Assembly: GCA_018267275.1 (NCBI GenBank) | Contig: JAFDYV010000012.1 | Location: forward strand, 1 to 64,000 | DNA length: 64,000 nucleotides | Origin: Bacteroidota bacterium | GTDB taxonomy: Bacteria; Bacteroidota; Bacteroidia; Cytophagales; Cyclobacteriaceae | Direction of reading: 5' to 3' | Part shown: positions 24,138 through 32,892 of the stretch, piece by piece | Layout: each line of letters starts with the position of its first letter | Numbering within the stretch: position 1 is the stretch's first letter | The notes under the pieces: generated by a model | Seen by the model: only the letters and a program-made list of their open reading frames with translations | The model's database searches: none | What the model was told of the DNA's origin: nothing | Made by a program: the position numbers and the translations under genes

Positions 24138-24728
24138 TTATCGTGACTTTTCAAAAAAGCTTTTCAATACTAATTCTCCCGCATTGGATGATTTTTCGGG
24201 GTGAAATTGCACCGCGTAAAAATTTCCTTTTTGCAATGCACTGCTAAAAGGTAGAATATATTCAGTAGTTGCCACTGTTTGTTTGCTAATTGGTACGAAA
24301 TAACTATGTACAAAGTAAACAAATTCGCCTTCCAAATCTTGATTGAGCCATCCCTTTGATAAGTTCAGCGAATTCCACCCCATGTGTGGCACCTTTTGCT
24401 GATGAGTGGGTTTAAAAAATTGTACCGTTTCATCGAAAATGCCCAAACACGGTGTATTGTTTTCTTCGGAATGTGCGCACATCAATTGCATGCCCAGGCA
24501 AATACCCAATACTGGCTGTTTGAGATTTTTGATGACAGTATCTAGTTTTCTTTCAGTCAAGTATTGCATTGTAGTACTGGCTTCACCTACTCCGGGAAAA
24601 ATCACTTTATCTGCTGATCTGATTTCCTCAGGATCATCGGTGATGGTAAACGTTACGCCTAGTCTTTCCAATGCAAAAGCGACCGATCGAATGTTACCCG
24701 CGTTGTATTTGATTACAGCCACCTTCAT
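24138..24728 (-). CDS. hisH: Imidazole glycerol phosphate synthase, glutaminase subunit
   Basis: 196 residues from ATG 24728. Class I glutamine amidotransferase: the nucleophile elbow VLGICLGMQLM contains the catalytic Cys, and VQFHPEKSS contains the catalytic His and Glu. It supplies ammonia to HisF through a channel. The open frame extends upstream into hisB, but MKVAVIKYNAGNIRS is the family start and sits 1 nt after the hisB stop. Confidence 0.96.
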   Translation of the reverse strand: MKVAVIKYNAGNIRSVAFALERLGVTFTITDDPEEIRSADKVIFPGVGEASTTMQYLTERKLDTVIKNLKQPVLGICLGMQLMCAHSEENNTPCLGIFDETVQFFKPTHQQKVPHMGWNSLNLSKGWLNQDLEGEFVYFVHSYFVPISKQTVATTEYILPFSSALQKGNFYAVQFHPEKSSNAGELVLKSFFEKSR

Positions 24729-24729
24729 A

Positions 24730-25869
24730 TCAAAGCGTTCCTTTGGTGGTCGGTAATTGATTGCTGAACAGATCTTTCCGAACAGCCATTTTGATCGCCT
24801 TTGCAAAGGCTTTAAAGATCGCTTCTATCTTGTGATGTTCGTTCTCACCTTCAGCTTTAATGTTAAGGTTGCATCTTGCCGTGTCAGAAAAAGACTTAAA
24901 AAAATGCAAGAACATTTCGGTTGGCATCTCACCAATTTTTTCTCGCTTAAATTCTGCTTCCCACACTAGCCACGGACGTCCGCCAAAATCAATGGCCACT
25001 TGCGCTAGGCAATCGTCCATCGGCAATGTAAAACCGTAACGCTCAATACCGCGCTTGTTACCCAGTGCTTGAAACACGGCTTCACCCAACGCTAAAGCGG
25101 TATCTTCTATGGTATGGTGTTCATCTATTTGCAAATCGCCTTTCACGTAGATATCTAAATCAATCAATCCATGACGCGAGAGTTGCTCCAACATGTGGTC
25201 AAAAAATCCCAAGCCGGTATGGATCTTCGAACTACCCGTACCATCTAAGTTTATCTCAACTTGTATGTTGGTTTCATTTGTTTTTCGTTGGACAAATGCA
25301 GCACGCTTTGGTTTTACCAGTTCGAAAATCTCTCGCCATGAGTTAACGGTGCCAATACAAGAAAAGGCGTAGGGTTGATTTTGTAGTTTTGCCTTAAGGC
25401 TGCCATCATTCAGCAATATTCCTTGGGCGCCCAGGTTGTGCGCTAACTCGATATCAGTTAGGCGGTCACCAATGACAAACGAACGCGACAAATCGTAATG
25501 TGTTTGATCAAAGAAATCGGTGAGCATGGCGGTACCCGGTTTGCGGGTTGGTTTGTTTTCTGCCGGCATAGACCGATCTATGTGAACGGATTGAAATTCA
25601 ATCCCTTCACCTTGCAGTGTTTTCATGACTAAGTTTTGAACGGGCCAGAAGGTATCTTCAGGGAAGTTGGAGGTTCCCAAGCCGTCTTGGTTAGTGACCA
25701 TTACCAGTTCAAAGTCTAGTTCGCGAGCAATGCGTCCGAGCCACGTAAACACACCGGGAATAAACGCAAGCTTTTCCAAACTGTCGATTTGAGGATCGCT
25801 GGGTGATTCATAAATCAGTGTCCCGTCTCGATCGATGAATAATACTCGCTTGGGTAAATGTTGTTTCAT
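24730..25869 (-). CDS. hisB: Histidinol-phosphatase / imidazoleglycerol-phosphate dehydratase
   Basis: 379 residues. N-terminal HAD phosphatase (about 1-165) with the nucleophile motif FIDRDGTL, VMVTNQDGLG and FVIGDRLTD. The C-terminal IGPD domain (about 188-379) has the manganese-binding HTGLGFFDHMLEQLSRH and DEHHTIEDTALALGEA segments. It catalyses two steps of the pathway. The zinc-binding Cys/His loop known from E. coli HisB is absent here (HIDRSMPAENKPTRKP). It overlaps hisC by 4 nt. Confidence 0.96.
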   Translation of the reverse strand: MKQHLPKRVLFIDRDGTLIYESPSDPQIDSLEKLAFIPGVFTWLGRIARELDFELVMVTNQDGLGTSNFPEDTFWPVQNLVMKTLQGEGIEFQSVHIDRSMPAENKPTRKPGTAMLTDFFDQTHYDLSRSFVIGDRLTDIELAHNLGAQGILLNDGSLKAKLQNQPYAFSCIGTVNSWREIFELVKPKRAAFVQRKTNETNIQVEINLDGTGSSKIHTGLGFFDHMLEQLSRHGLIDLDIYVKGDLQIDEHHTIEDTALALGEAVFQALGNKRGIERYGFTLPMDDCLAQVAIDFGGRPWLVWEAEFKREKIGEMPTEMFLHFFKSFSDTARCNLNIKAEGENEHHKIEAIFKAFAKAIKMAVRKDLFSNQLPTTKGTL

Positions 25870-26912
25870 AAGCCATTAGTAGCATTAAGCCCGCTCAAGA
25901 GTTTTTGGTTCTCTTCAGGCGTTCCGATAGTGATGCGCAAGCAATCATCGCATAAAATTACCGATGAACGGTCGCGTACGACAATACCTGCGCGGATTAA
26001 TTTTTGATACACCTCTTTTGCATTCCTGACTTTAACTAACAAGAAATTTGCATCTGATGGAAAAACATGGAGCACTACCGGCAGGGCAGCTAACGCGGCT
26101 GATATTTTGTTTCTTTCGCGAACAATTTCTGCAACCCATTGATTTTTCCTTGCTTCATGGTCAAGTTGAGCCAGCGCCACTTGCTGTGTAAGGATGCTGA
26201 TGTTATACGGTGGTTTGATTTTGTTCAAAATGTCTATTACGCCTTCGTGTGCAAAGCACATTCCTAAGCGAATCGCAGCCAAGCCCCACGCTTTGGATAA
26301 TGTTTGAAGCACCACCAAATTATGGTATTCCTGCAGCATGGTAGCGTAACTCTCCGTGCCCGCAAAGTCAATATACGCTTCGTCTAAGATCACCAGTCCT
26401 GAAAATACTTTCAGTAAATCAACGACTTTTTGGCGACTCAAAAGGTTGCCTGATGGGTTGTTGGGGCTACAGAGAAAAAGTAATTTGGAATTGCTGTCGA
26501 TCGTAGTTAGAATAGAGTTTACGTCTAGATCGAAATCTTCCGTCAGCGGACTGGATTTGATCTTGACATTGTTAATGTTCGCACTTACTGCGTACATGCC
26601 GTAGGTAGGTTGTGGTATCACTACGTTGTCAATGCTTGGTTCGCAGAAAGCACGAAATAAAAGATCAATCGGCTCATCGCTTCCGTTTCCTAAGAAAATG
26701 TTTTTTGGGTCGACTCCTTTTATCAGGCCGATATGTTTTTTCAATTCACGTTGAAACGGATCGGGGTACCGATTATAGGCTGAAGGGTTGGGATTTTCAT
26801 TTGCATCCAAGTACACTTGGGCCACACCTTGAAAATCATCTCGTGCGGATGAGTAAGGTTTTAAATCGCGAACGTTTTGCCTTACCAATGTGTCTAAATT
26901 CATGTTTTGCAT
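25866..26912 (-). CDS. hisC: Histidinol-phosphate aminotransferase
   Basis: 348 residues, PLP-dependent fold type I. It has YLDANENPNP near the start, IFLGNGSDEPIDLLFRAF, the SPNNPSGN cofactor loop, VILDEAYIDF, and the PLP Lys in QTLSKAWGLAAIRLG. It transfers an amino group from glutamate to imidazole-acetol phosphate. It lies between hisD (6-nt gap) and hisB (4-nt overlap). Confidence 0.96.
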   Translation of the reverse strand: MQNMNLDTLVRQNVRDLKPYSSARDDFQGVAQVYLDANENPNPSAYNRYPDPFQRELKKHIGLIKGVDPKNIFLGNGSDEPIDLLFRAFCEPSIDNVVIPQPTYGMYAVSANINNVKIKSSPLTEDFDLDVNSILTTIDSNSKLLFLCSPNNPSGNLLSRQKVVDLLKVFSGLVILDEAYIDFAGTESYATMLQEYHNLVVLQTLSKAWGLAAIRLGMCFAHEGVIDILNKIKPPYNISILTQQVALAQLDHEARKNQWVAEIVRERNKISAALAALPVVLHVFPSDANFLLVKVRNAKEVYQKLIRAGIVVRDRSSVILCDDCLRITIGTPEENQKLLSGLNATNGL

Positions 26913-26918
26913 TTGGAA

Positions 26919-28190
26919 TTATAATCTCACTTTCACTGCATTCGCGTGACCCTGCAACTGTTCCGCTTCGGCCATGGCAATTACCGTGTTGGCAATATTC
27001 GCCAATCCGTTTGGTGATAGTTTTTGAATGGTAATATACTTTGTAAAACTTTCTAGCGATACACCACCGTAGGCCTTGGCATAGCCGGCTGTGGGCAGCG
27101 TATGGTTAGTACCAGATGCGTAGTCGCCTACAGATTCTGGTGAGTAGGGGCCTAAGAAGATTGATCCCGCATTCATAATTTGATCCGCGATGACGTCACA
27201 ACCTGATGTGTTGAGGATTAAGTGTTCGGGTGCGTATTGATTAATAAAATCAATTTGCGATTGAGTCGATTCCAATACGATGCCCAAGCTGTTCCTAAGC
27301 GCCTCTTGGGCGATCGATTTTCTGGGTAGTCTTTCAAGTTGCTGTTGGATGTGATTGATTACTTCGTCTACCAATTTTTTTTCTGATGCTACCAACACTA
27401 CTTGGCTATCTCCACCGTGCTCCGCTTGCGAAAGCAAGTCAGCCGCAACGTGCACGGGATTCGCGCTGTTGTCTGCAAGCACCAACACTTCTGATGGCCC
27501 AGCGGGCATGTCGATGGCAAGGCCCTCCGTATTTACCAGTTGCTTGGCTTTGGTTACATATTGGTTACCCGGTCCGAATATTTTGCTTACTTGAGGTATA
27601 GATTCTGTGCCGTAAGCCAGTGCGCCAATGGCTTGCGCACCACCAACTTTAAAAACCTTTTTCACTCCGGTGATCTGTGCTGCAAAAAGAATTGCAGGAT
27701 TTATTTTGCCTTGTTTATCGGGCGGTGTACAAAGCACTACTTCTTCGCACCCTGCCAGTGCGGCCGGAATGGCAAGCATCAGCACTGTGGAGAATAAAGG
27801 AGCAGAGCCACCTGGGACATAAATACCCACTTTTTGTATGGGGACCGCTTTGCGCCAACACACTACGCCAGGCATTGTTTCGATTTTTGAAACTTCTCTT
27901 TTTTGCGCAGCATGAAACTTCTGTATGTTTTGAGCTGCTTGTTTGATGGCGGCCTTTAATTCATCAGTTATCGATTCTGTTGCCTCCGTTATTTCGGCCT
28001 GCGGCACCAAGAGGCTGGTCAGATTCACTTTGTCGAAATGCAAATTGAATTCATGCAGTGCAGCATCGCCCGACTGTTTGACCCGTGTGAGTATATTGCG
28101 AACCGTACCATCTAAGAAATCCGTTTCCAATTGTGGTCGCTGGCATAGTGCTGGCCATTGCGCGCGGCCCGGTTCAATCAATATTTTCAT
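26919..28190 (-). CDS. hisD: Histidinol dehydrogenase
   Basis: 423 residues. It oxidises histidinol to histidine in two NAD-dependent steps. Seen: VPGGSAPLFSTVLMLAIPA (NAD region), GAQAIGALAYGTESIPQVSKIFGPGN, DLLSQAEHGGDSQ with zinc-binding residues, and YAPEHLIL with the catalytic Glu-His pair. Length is standard. It follows hisG by 33 nt. Confidence 0.96.
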   Translation of the reverse strand: MKILIEPGRAQWPALCQRPQLETDFLDGTVRNILTRVKQSGDAALHEFNLHFDKVNLTSLLVPQAEITEATESITDELKAAIKQAAQNIQKFHAAQKREVSKIETMPGVVCWRKAVPIQKVGIYVPGGSAPLFSTVLMLAIPAALAGCEEVVLCTPPDKQGKINPAILFAAQITGVKKVFKVGGAQAIGALAYGTESIPQVSKIFGPGNQYVTKAKQLVNTEGLAIDMPAGPSEVLVLADNSANPVHVAADLLSQAEHGGDSQVVLVASEKKLVDEVINHIQQQLERLPRKSIAQEALRNSLGIVLESTQSQIDFINQYAPEHLILNTSGCDVIADQIMNAGSIFLGPYSPESVGDYASGTNHTLPTAGYAKAYGGVSLESFTKYITIQKLSPNGLANIANTVIAMAEAEQLQGHANAVKVRL

Positions 28191-28223
28191 ATCGTCTCAA
28201 AATTTTAATAAAGTGTAAAGTCG

Positions 28224-29081
28224 TCAGGCAATCATTTTCTCAATCGGTATCACCAAAATACCTTCGGCTCCGAAAGATTTCAGTAAGTCGATTTTTTCCC
28301 AAAAGTCGTTCTCGTTCACTACGCTGTGCAGCGATGACCAGCCCGGTCGTCCTAACGGCATAATGGTTGGGCTTTTCATTCCGGGTATCACATCAGTAAT
28401 TTTTTGTATCGCCTCGTTCGGGCAGTTGAGTAATATGTATTTGTTGTTCTTGGCAGACTGAACGGCCTCAAAACGGAAGATCAGTTTATCTAACACTTTT
28501 TTCTTTTCCGCAGCCAAACGAGGTGCAGCCAACAGCACGGCTTCGCTTTGTATAACTGTTTCAACCTCCTTTAGCCCATTGCTCATTAGCGTGCTACCTG
28601 TGCTAACGATGTCGCAGATGGCATCGGCCAGACCGATGCCGGGTGCGATTTCTACCGATCCGCTAATCTCGTGGATGCCAGCCTTTACACCATGTTTTGC
28701 CAGGAAATTTCTGACGATAACAGGGTAGGAGGTAGCAATATTCTTGCCTTCCAAGTAGCCAACGCCTGTGTAGTTTTCAGATCTGGGAATGGCGATGGAA
28801 AGTCTGCACTTTGCAAAGTCCAGTCGCTTCACCAAGTCATTTTTCTTTTGTTTTTCAATGAAAACATTTTCACCTACGATGCCGGCATCTGCGACATTGT
28901 CTTCAATGTATTGCGGAATGTCGTCATCGCGTAAAAAGAGTATTTCGACCGGGAAGTTACGCGCTTGTGTTTTTAGTTGGTCGCGTCCGTTGCTAAAGCT
29001 CAAACCACTTTCTTTCAAGAGTTTAAGGCTGTCTTCTTGTAGCCGGCCGGACTTTTGAATGGCAATTCTGAGTGTACTCAT
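28224..29081 (-). CDS. hisG: ATP phosphoribosyltransferase, long form
   Basis: 285 residues, the long form with a C-terminal regulatory ACT-like domain (about 215-285), so no HisZ is needed. Start LRIAIQKSGRLQEDSLKLL; the PRPP-binding loop lies in CDIVSTGSTLMSNGLKEVE. It catalyses the first committed step and is expected to be inhibited by histidine. It is the first structural gene of the operon, preceded by the leader peptide and attenuator (29102-29227). Confidence 0.96.
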   Translation of the reverse strand: MSTLRIAIQKSGRLQEDSLKLLKESGLSFSNGRDQLKTQARNFPVEILFLRDDDIPQYIEDNVADAGIVGENVFIEKQKKNDLVKRLDFAKCRLSIAIPRSENYTGVGYLEGKNIATSYPVIVRNFLAKHGVKAGIHEISGSVEIAPGIGLADAICDIVSTGSTLMSNGLKEVETVIQSEAVLLAAPRLAAEKKKVLDKLIFRFEAVQSAKNNKYILLNCPNEAIQKITDVIPGMKSPTIMPLGRPGWSSLHSVVNENDFWEKIDLLKSFGAEGILVIPIEKMIA

Positions 29082-29101
29082 CTTTGGTAGTTGGTGTAAA
29101 A

Positions 29102-29138
29102 CAAAAAAGGCTTACCGTTTGTTGGCAAGCCTTTTTTT
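29102..29138 (-). terminator. his operon attenuator terminator
   Basis: On the minus strand, GGCTTGCC (29131-29124) pairs with GGTAAGCC (29116-29109) across a 7-nt loop and is followed by six T. It ends about 21 nt before hisG, so it must be overcome for operon expression. Its 5' arm can instead pair with the upstream segment at 29161-29176, which would act as antiterminator. Confidence 0.85.
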
Positions 29139-29158
29139 AAATTGTATATTGATTTTTA

Positions 29159-29227
29159 TCAAAACAAAAAGCTGCCATGCATTCTTATTGAATGATGGTG
29201 GCCATGGATGTTTTGAGCGTTATTCAT
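29159..29227 (-). CDS. hisL: his operon leader peptide
   Basis: 22 residues, ATG 29227 to TGA 29159, too short for standard gene finding. Residues 8-12 read H-G-H-H-H and residue 17 is His, so 5 of 22 codons are His. The His codons lie in the 5' arm of a hairpin (29190-29202 with 29174-29184). The codons after them contain the antiterminator segment. Ribosome stalling here when charged tRNA-His is scarce would block the first hairpin, free the antiterminator and let transcription enter hisG. The arrangement is that of classical enterobacterial his attenuation. Confidence 0.85.
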   Translation of the reverse strand: MNNAQNIHGHHHSIRMHGSFLF

Positions 29228-29237
29228 AATTGTGGCT

Positions 29238-29269
29238 CAAAGGAAATGAAAGTTATCTAATCAAGCAAA
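29238..29269 (-). promoter_or_regulatory. Candidate his operon promoter
   Basis: Minus strand: TTTG (29266-29269), 20 nt, TTCCTTTG (29238-29245), one mismatch from TAnnTTTG. Transcription would start about 5 nt before the leader peptide ATG. An alternative -7 box TAACTTTC lies at 29248-29255. Confidence 0.45.
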
Positions 29270-29298
29270 TGGAATGAACAGATTTTACGGTTACGGGT

Positions 29299-29306
29299 TA
29301 TTTTTG
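29299..29306 (+). promoter_or_regulatory. -7 element for the TPR lipoprotein gene
   Basis: TATTTTTG, an exact match to TAnnTTTG, 51 nt before the ATG at 29358. It is divergent from the his promoter; no clear -33 box. Confidence 0.4.
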
Positions 29307-29357
29307 TGCAGGTAAGTTAGAGTTTGAACTGTTTTGACTAATGAGTAGTAGGGAAAA

Positions 29358-30392
29358 ATGAAGAAGATTGAACGTACGCTACAGTTTCTGTTTTGGTCGG
29401 CCACATTTCTTTTGCTTGGCTGCGACTCGAAAGAGACGCGTCTCCAGCAGTTTCTTTTGAAGGGCAATCTGGCGGCAACCGAACTAAACTACAGTCAGGC
29501 GGCTTATTATTACGGGGAAGCTATCAAGTTAGATCCGTGCTTTGCCGATGCACATAATAATTTAGGCACCGTCCATTTTCAACAGAAGCAATGGGAACTG
29601 GCGTTGGCAAGCTACAACAAAGCATTGGAGTGCAAACCTCGATTTGTAGGTGCGTTGCTCAACCGCGCCAATACCGCTTACGAATTGAAAGAGTATTTCA
29701 ATGCCCTAAAAGACCTCGAAGAGGTAAAATCGCTAAGACCGGATACAGCCCTGGTCTATTTTACGATTGGGTTAGTGCATACCAAAATGCGCGATTTTGA
29801 TAGAGCACTGTTGGCCTTTGATAAGGTCATTTCCATGGAGCCTGGTAACGTGGAGGCAATGATTAACCGAGCAACTACCCACTTTTACAAAAAGCAATAT
29901 GATGTAGCAAGCGCGGAGTTGGAGAGCGCTATCAAGTTAAAACCGGAGGAGCCGAACATTTATAACACGTTGGCGATGATTTTTGCCGAACAAGGGAAGA
30001 ACCAAGATGCGTTAAGAATGGTAGAGAAGGCACTTGAGCTGTCGCCCAATCAGCCTTACTTTGTTAACAACCGAGGGTTTATCTATCTCCAATTAAATGA
30101 ATTGACAAAGGCGGAGGCCGATATCAATCAGAGCATCAGTTTGGATCCCTATAATGGTTGGGCATATCGAAATAAAGGTATTTTTTATTTGATGAAAAAA
30201 GATTTTGTTGCTGCAGAGCGTTTGCTTTTGCAAGCAGAGAAGTTAGACGACTTCATTGATAAAATCTATTTCTACTTGGGTACTGCATTGTTAAAAAATG
30301 GCAAGAAAAATGAAGCATGCGCTGCCTTTAAGAAATCAGAAGAACGAGAAGACAAAATGATGACCGCTGAGTTAATCAAGGGCTGCCGTTGA
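29358..30392 (+). CDS. TPR-repeat lipoprotein
   Basis: 344 residues. SPII signal with lipobox FLLLGC (Cys at about residue 22). Eight or nine TPR units of 34 residues follow through the rest of the protein, each with the typical A..N.G......W..A...Y..A pattern, for example DAHNNLGTVHFQQKQWELAL and IYNTLAMIFAEQGKNQDALR. It is probably anchored in a membrane facing the periplasm and holds protein partners. The stop is 1 nt from the Nudix gene start, so the two are co-transcribed. Confidence 0.85.
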   Translation: MKKIERTLQFLFWSATFLLLGCDSKETRLQQFLLKGNLAATELNYSQAAYYYGEAIKLDPCFADAHNNLGTVHFQQKQWELALASYNKALECKPRFVGALLNRANTAYELKEYFNALKDLEEVKSLRPDTALVYFTIGLVHTKMRDFDRALLAFDKVISMEPGNVEAMINRATTHFYKKQYDVASAELESAIKLKPEEPNIYNTLAMIFAEQGKNQDALRMVEKALELSPNQPYFVNNRGFIYLQLNELTKAEADINQSISLDPYNGWAYRNKGIFYLMKKDFVAAERLLLQAEKLDDFIDKIYFYLGTALLKNGKKNEACAAFKKSEEREDKMMTAELIKGCR

Positions 30393-30393
30393 C

Positions 30394-31038
30394 ATGAATT
30401 TTGATTTCCTCATTGAAAAGCTAGCGAATCGATTGCAAGAACCCTTGCCGGGTCCAGCTGCGCACGAGCCTTTGCGCGCCACGCCAACGGGTTTAATCAA
30501 ACCTAAGTTCCACCATCAACTCCCACCAAAGCCAGGCAGTGTTTTGATTTTACTTTATCCAGATGACGGTAGTATCAAGTTCCCGCTTACCAAACGACCG
30601 GATTACTTGGGTGCGCATGGCGGACAGGTGAGTTTGCCGGGAGGGAAGTCAGAGCAAGGTGAGAATGCCATTGAGACTGCACTGCGCGAAGGTGAAGAAG
30701 AGATTGGTGTGAAATCTATTGAGATGAAAGTTGTTGGCACATTGAGTAATTTTTTTGTAGTCCCCAGCAACTTCATGGTTACTCCAGTAATCGCGTATTC
30801 TGAGGCAAAGCCCCGGTTTGTGCCGCAGGAGACTGAAGTAGAGCGAATTCTTGAATGCGATCTGCTTGATTTACTAAGACCAGAGGCTATTCAAACCAAA
30901 GAGATCGTTGCTGCTAAAATGTATCCAATGTTGGCACCGCACTTTTTGATCGATGGCGAAGTGGTTTGGGGAGCAACGGCAATGATGTTGAATGAGTTGA
31001 GAACGTTAATTCGGCAATTTGATAATTCGTTGATTTAA
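30394..31038 (+). CDS. Nudix hydrolase, CoA pyrophosphatase (NudL-like)
   Basis: 214 residues. The Nudix box is GGKSEQGENAIETALREGEEEIGV (split across about residues 89-112), with the REGEEE catalytic glutamates. Just before it, PLTKRPDYLGAHGGQVSLPGG matches the CoA-specific NudL signature (LLTKR...H.GQ.sFPGG). The likely reaction is cleavage of CoA or acyl-CoA to phosphopantetheine and 3',5'-ADP. It follows the TPR lipoprotein gene by 1 nt. Confidence 0.88.
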   Translation: MNFDFLIEKLANRLQEPLPGPAAHEPLRATPTGLIKPKFHHQLPPKPGSVLILLYPDDGSIKFPLTKRPDYLGAHGGQVSLPGGKSEQGENAIETALREGEEEIGVKSIEMKVVGTLSNFFVVPSNFMVTPVIAYSEAKPRFVPQETEVERILECDLLDLLRPEAIQTKEIVAAKMYPMLAPHFLIDGEVVWGATAMMLNELRTLIRQFDNSLI

Positions 31039-31072
31039 CAATTCCTGAACACTATATCTGATCGATTCACTA

Positions 31073-31372
31073 TTAAAACACTGCCTTGTCATAGTTACCT
31101 TGGCCTAATTCACAAAGTCCAATGGAATTGAAGATAATGTCATTGTCAGGATCGTATTTAAGTGCCGTTGACAGTACTTTTTTCGCGTCTTCAAACTTCT
31201 CAAGTTTAAAGTATTGCATCGCGTCTCGAAACCTTTCATAGGCTACCGCATTTGAAAAGTCATCCTGACTTGTCGGAGTTTCTAACCAAATGCCACCATC
31301 ATGCGTTTCATGTTCTTTTGTTTCCGTTTGATTACATGACAAAACTGCAAGCAGTAGCACGTAACGCTTCAT
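31073..31372 (-). CDS. Short TPR lipoprotein, possibly C-terminally truncated
   Basis: 99 residues. It begins MKRYVLLLAVLSC, a short SPII signal with lipobox AVLSC. Residues about 45-99 form one and a half TPR units (FRDAMQYFKLEKFEDAKKVLSTALKYDPDN and IGLCELGQGNYDKAVF). The chain stops in the middle of the second repeat, which suggests a lost C-terminus, though such short proteins can be stable. The start overlaps the stop of the M20 peptidase gene by 4 nt (ATGA), so it is the last gene of a three-gene operon. Confidence 0.6.
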   Translation of the reverse strand: MKRYVLLLAVLSCNQTETKEHETHDGGIWLETPTSQDDFSNAVAYERFRDAMQYFKLEKFEDAKKVLSTALKYDPDNDIIFNSIGLCELGQGNYDKAVF

Positions 31373-32892
31373 AACTGCTCTAACATTATCGCTAAAAAAG
31401 TCTTGACACCGTCAACATAGTTACCCACTCGGATGTTTTCGTTTTCGGCATGCTGGTTGTTGTCGGCATTTACGGTCGGCACAGCCACGGCTGGGATACC
31501 TAGCGTTGTTACAAATGGTGAAATTGGAATACTTCCTCCCGCTGTGCGAATTTTTATCGGCTCCTTTCCAAACGCCCGTTCCATCGCCCTGGTTAACCAT
31601 TTGCCACACTCCGAATCGAAAGGTGTTTGAAAAGCCAAATAAGAAATGCTTGAGGTAAAGGATGCAATGCGCGGATGCTCCGCACGCTCTTTCTCTGTGG
31701 GTTCACGGTCAATCACAAAATATCCCTGCCCTTCTACGTGCTTGCGCACTAGTTCAATTAGCCGTCTCGGGTCGCTGCTGGGCACCAATCTTATGTCAAT
31801 TTCTGCTATTGCCTTCGCTGGAATTAGCGTGCGTGCTTCATCACCCACATACAACGCATCCAATCCACGTATATTCAATGTGGGGTATTGCAAAGACTCT
31901 TGAAAGTTTCCTCCGATTTTATCAGGCTCTGCAATGCCTAAAAATCGTTTAATTTCGTTCTCGTTATCTGGAACCTGTTGAAGGGTTTTCTTTTCAGCCT
32001 CTGATAGTACCACGCCATCGTAAAAGCCAGGTATGATCACTTGTCCATCCGCATTTTTCATAGAGGCCAAGAGCTGCGCAAGTCGCATGGCTGGGTTAGG
32101 AGTATAATTTCCATAGTTCCCGCTGTGCACGGGTGTTCTTGGTCCAAATGTAGTTAACGTAATTTCGCAAATGCCGCGCGCACCAAACGAAAGTGTAGGC
32201 TCGTTACTTACATGGCGAGGTCCATCAAAGATGATAAGCATGTCTGCCGCGAGTTCTGTTTTGTACTTGTTAACAGCATCGGGCAGGTGAGGAGACCCTA
32301 ATTCTTCCTCAAAGTCCATAATTACCTTGATGTTGAAATTGGGTTCACGTTTTATTTCAGCAAGTGCATCAAGTGATGCGATAAAGGCCATGGCGGGCCC
32401 TTTGGCATCTGATGCTGATCGAACGAAAATTCGCCAATCTCTGTTCAATTCCGTCTTTAGTTTTTCGAATGGAATAGATGCCCATTTCCCCTCTGCATTT
32501 TTCTCTTTTAAAGTAGGCTTCCAAGGGCTTTCTTGTTCCCATTTGCTTGGGTCAACTGGTTGCCCATCGATTTGCAAATAGATCAAAACCGTCTTTTTTG
32601 CATTTTTTACTTTTCGTTCTGCCAATAGCAATGGAACAGTTTGGGTGCTCAACCGCTTAGTGGTAAAACCACGTTTCGCAAACGCATTCTCGCACCAGCT
32701 CACATTCTTTTCGATATCAGCCGGAAAGTGTGCATCATTTGGTAAACTGTGCAATTCGTAAAACTCCGGGAATGACGCAACCGCGTATTTTTCTGCAATC
32801 TTGTCCAGGTTCAGTTGTGTTGATTTCTGTGCGTCAGCTGCCGGGCCGGCAAGAAATAGGAGTACGCTCAAAAACGTGTACTTATTTTTCAT
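31369..32892 (-). CDS. Secreted M20-family metallopeptidase
   Basis: 507 residues from ATG 32892, with signal peptide FLSVLLFLAGPAADAQ. M20 features: ASDAKGPAMAF (bridging Asp), MDFEEELGSPHL (catalytic Glu pair), an inserted dimerisation domain (about 240-400), and NADNNQHAENENI with the last His ligand. The first metal site, usually HxD, reads LQIDGQPVD, so His is replaced by Gln. The role is di- or oligopeptide breakdown in the periplasm or outside. The start overlaps the upstream gene by 11 nt; the open frame extends further, but only this ATG gives a signal peptide. Confidence 0.85.
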   Translation of the reverse strand: MKNKYTFLSVLLFLAGPAADAQKSTQLNLDKIAEKYAVASFPEFYELHSLPNDAHFPADIEKNVSWCENAFAKRGFTTKRLSTQTVPLLLAERKVKNAKKTVLIYLQIDGQPVDPSKWEQESPWKPTLKEKNAEGKWASIPFEKLKTELNRDWRIFVRSASDAKGPAMAFIASLDALAEIKREPNFNIKVIMDFEEELGSPHLPDAVNKYKTELAADMLIIFDGPRHVSNEPTLSFGARGICEITLTTFGPRTPVHSGNYGNYTPNPAMRLAQLLASMKNADGQVIIPGFYDGVVLSEAEKKTLQQVPDNENEIKRFLGIAEPDKIGGNFQESLQYPTLNIRGLDALYVGDEARTLIPAKAIAEIDIRLVPSSDPRRLIELVRKHVEGQGYFVIDREPTEKERAEHPRIASFTSSISYLAFQTPFDSECGKWLTRAMERAFGKEPIKIRTAGGSIPISPFVTTLGIPAVAVPTVNADNNQHAENENIRVGNYVDGVKTFLAIMLEQL

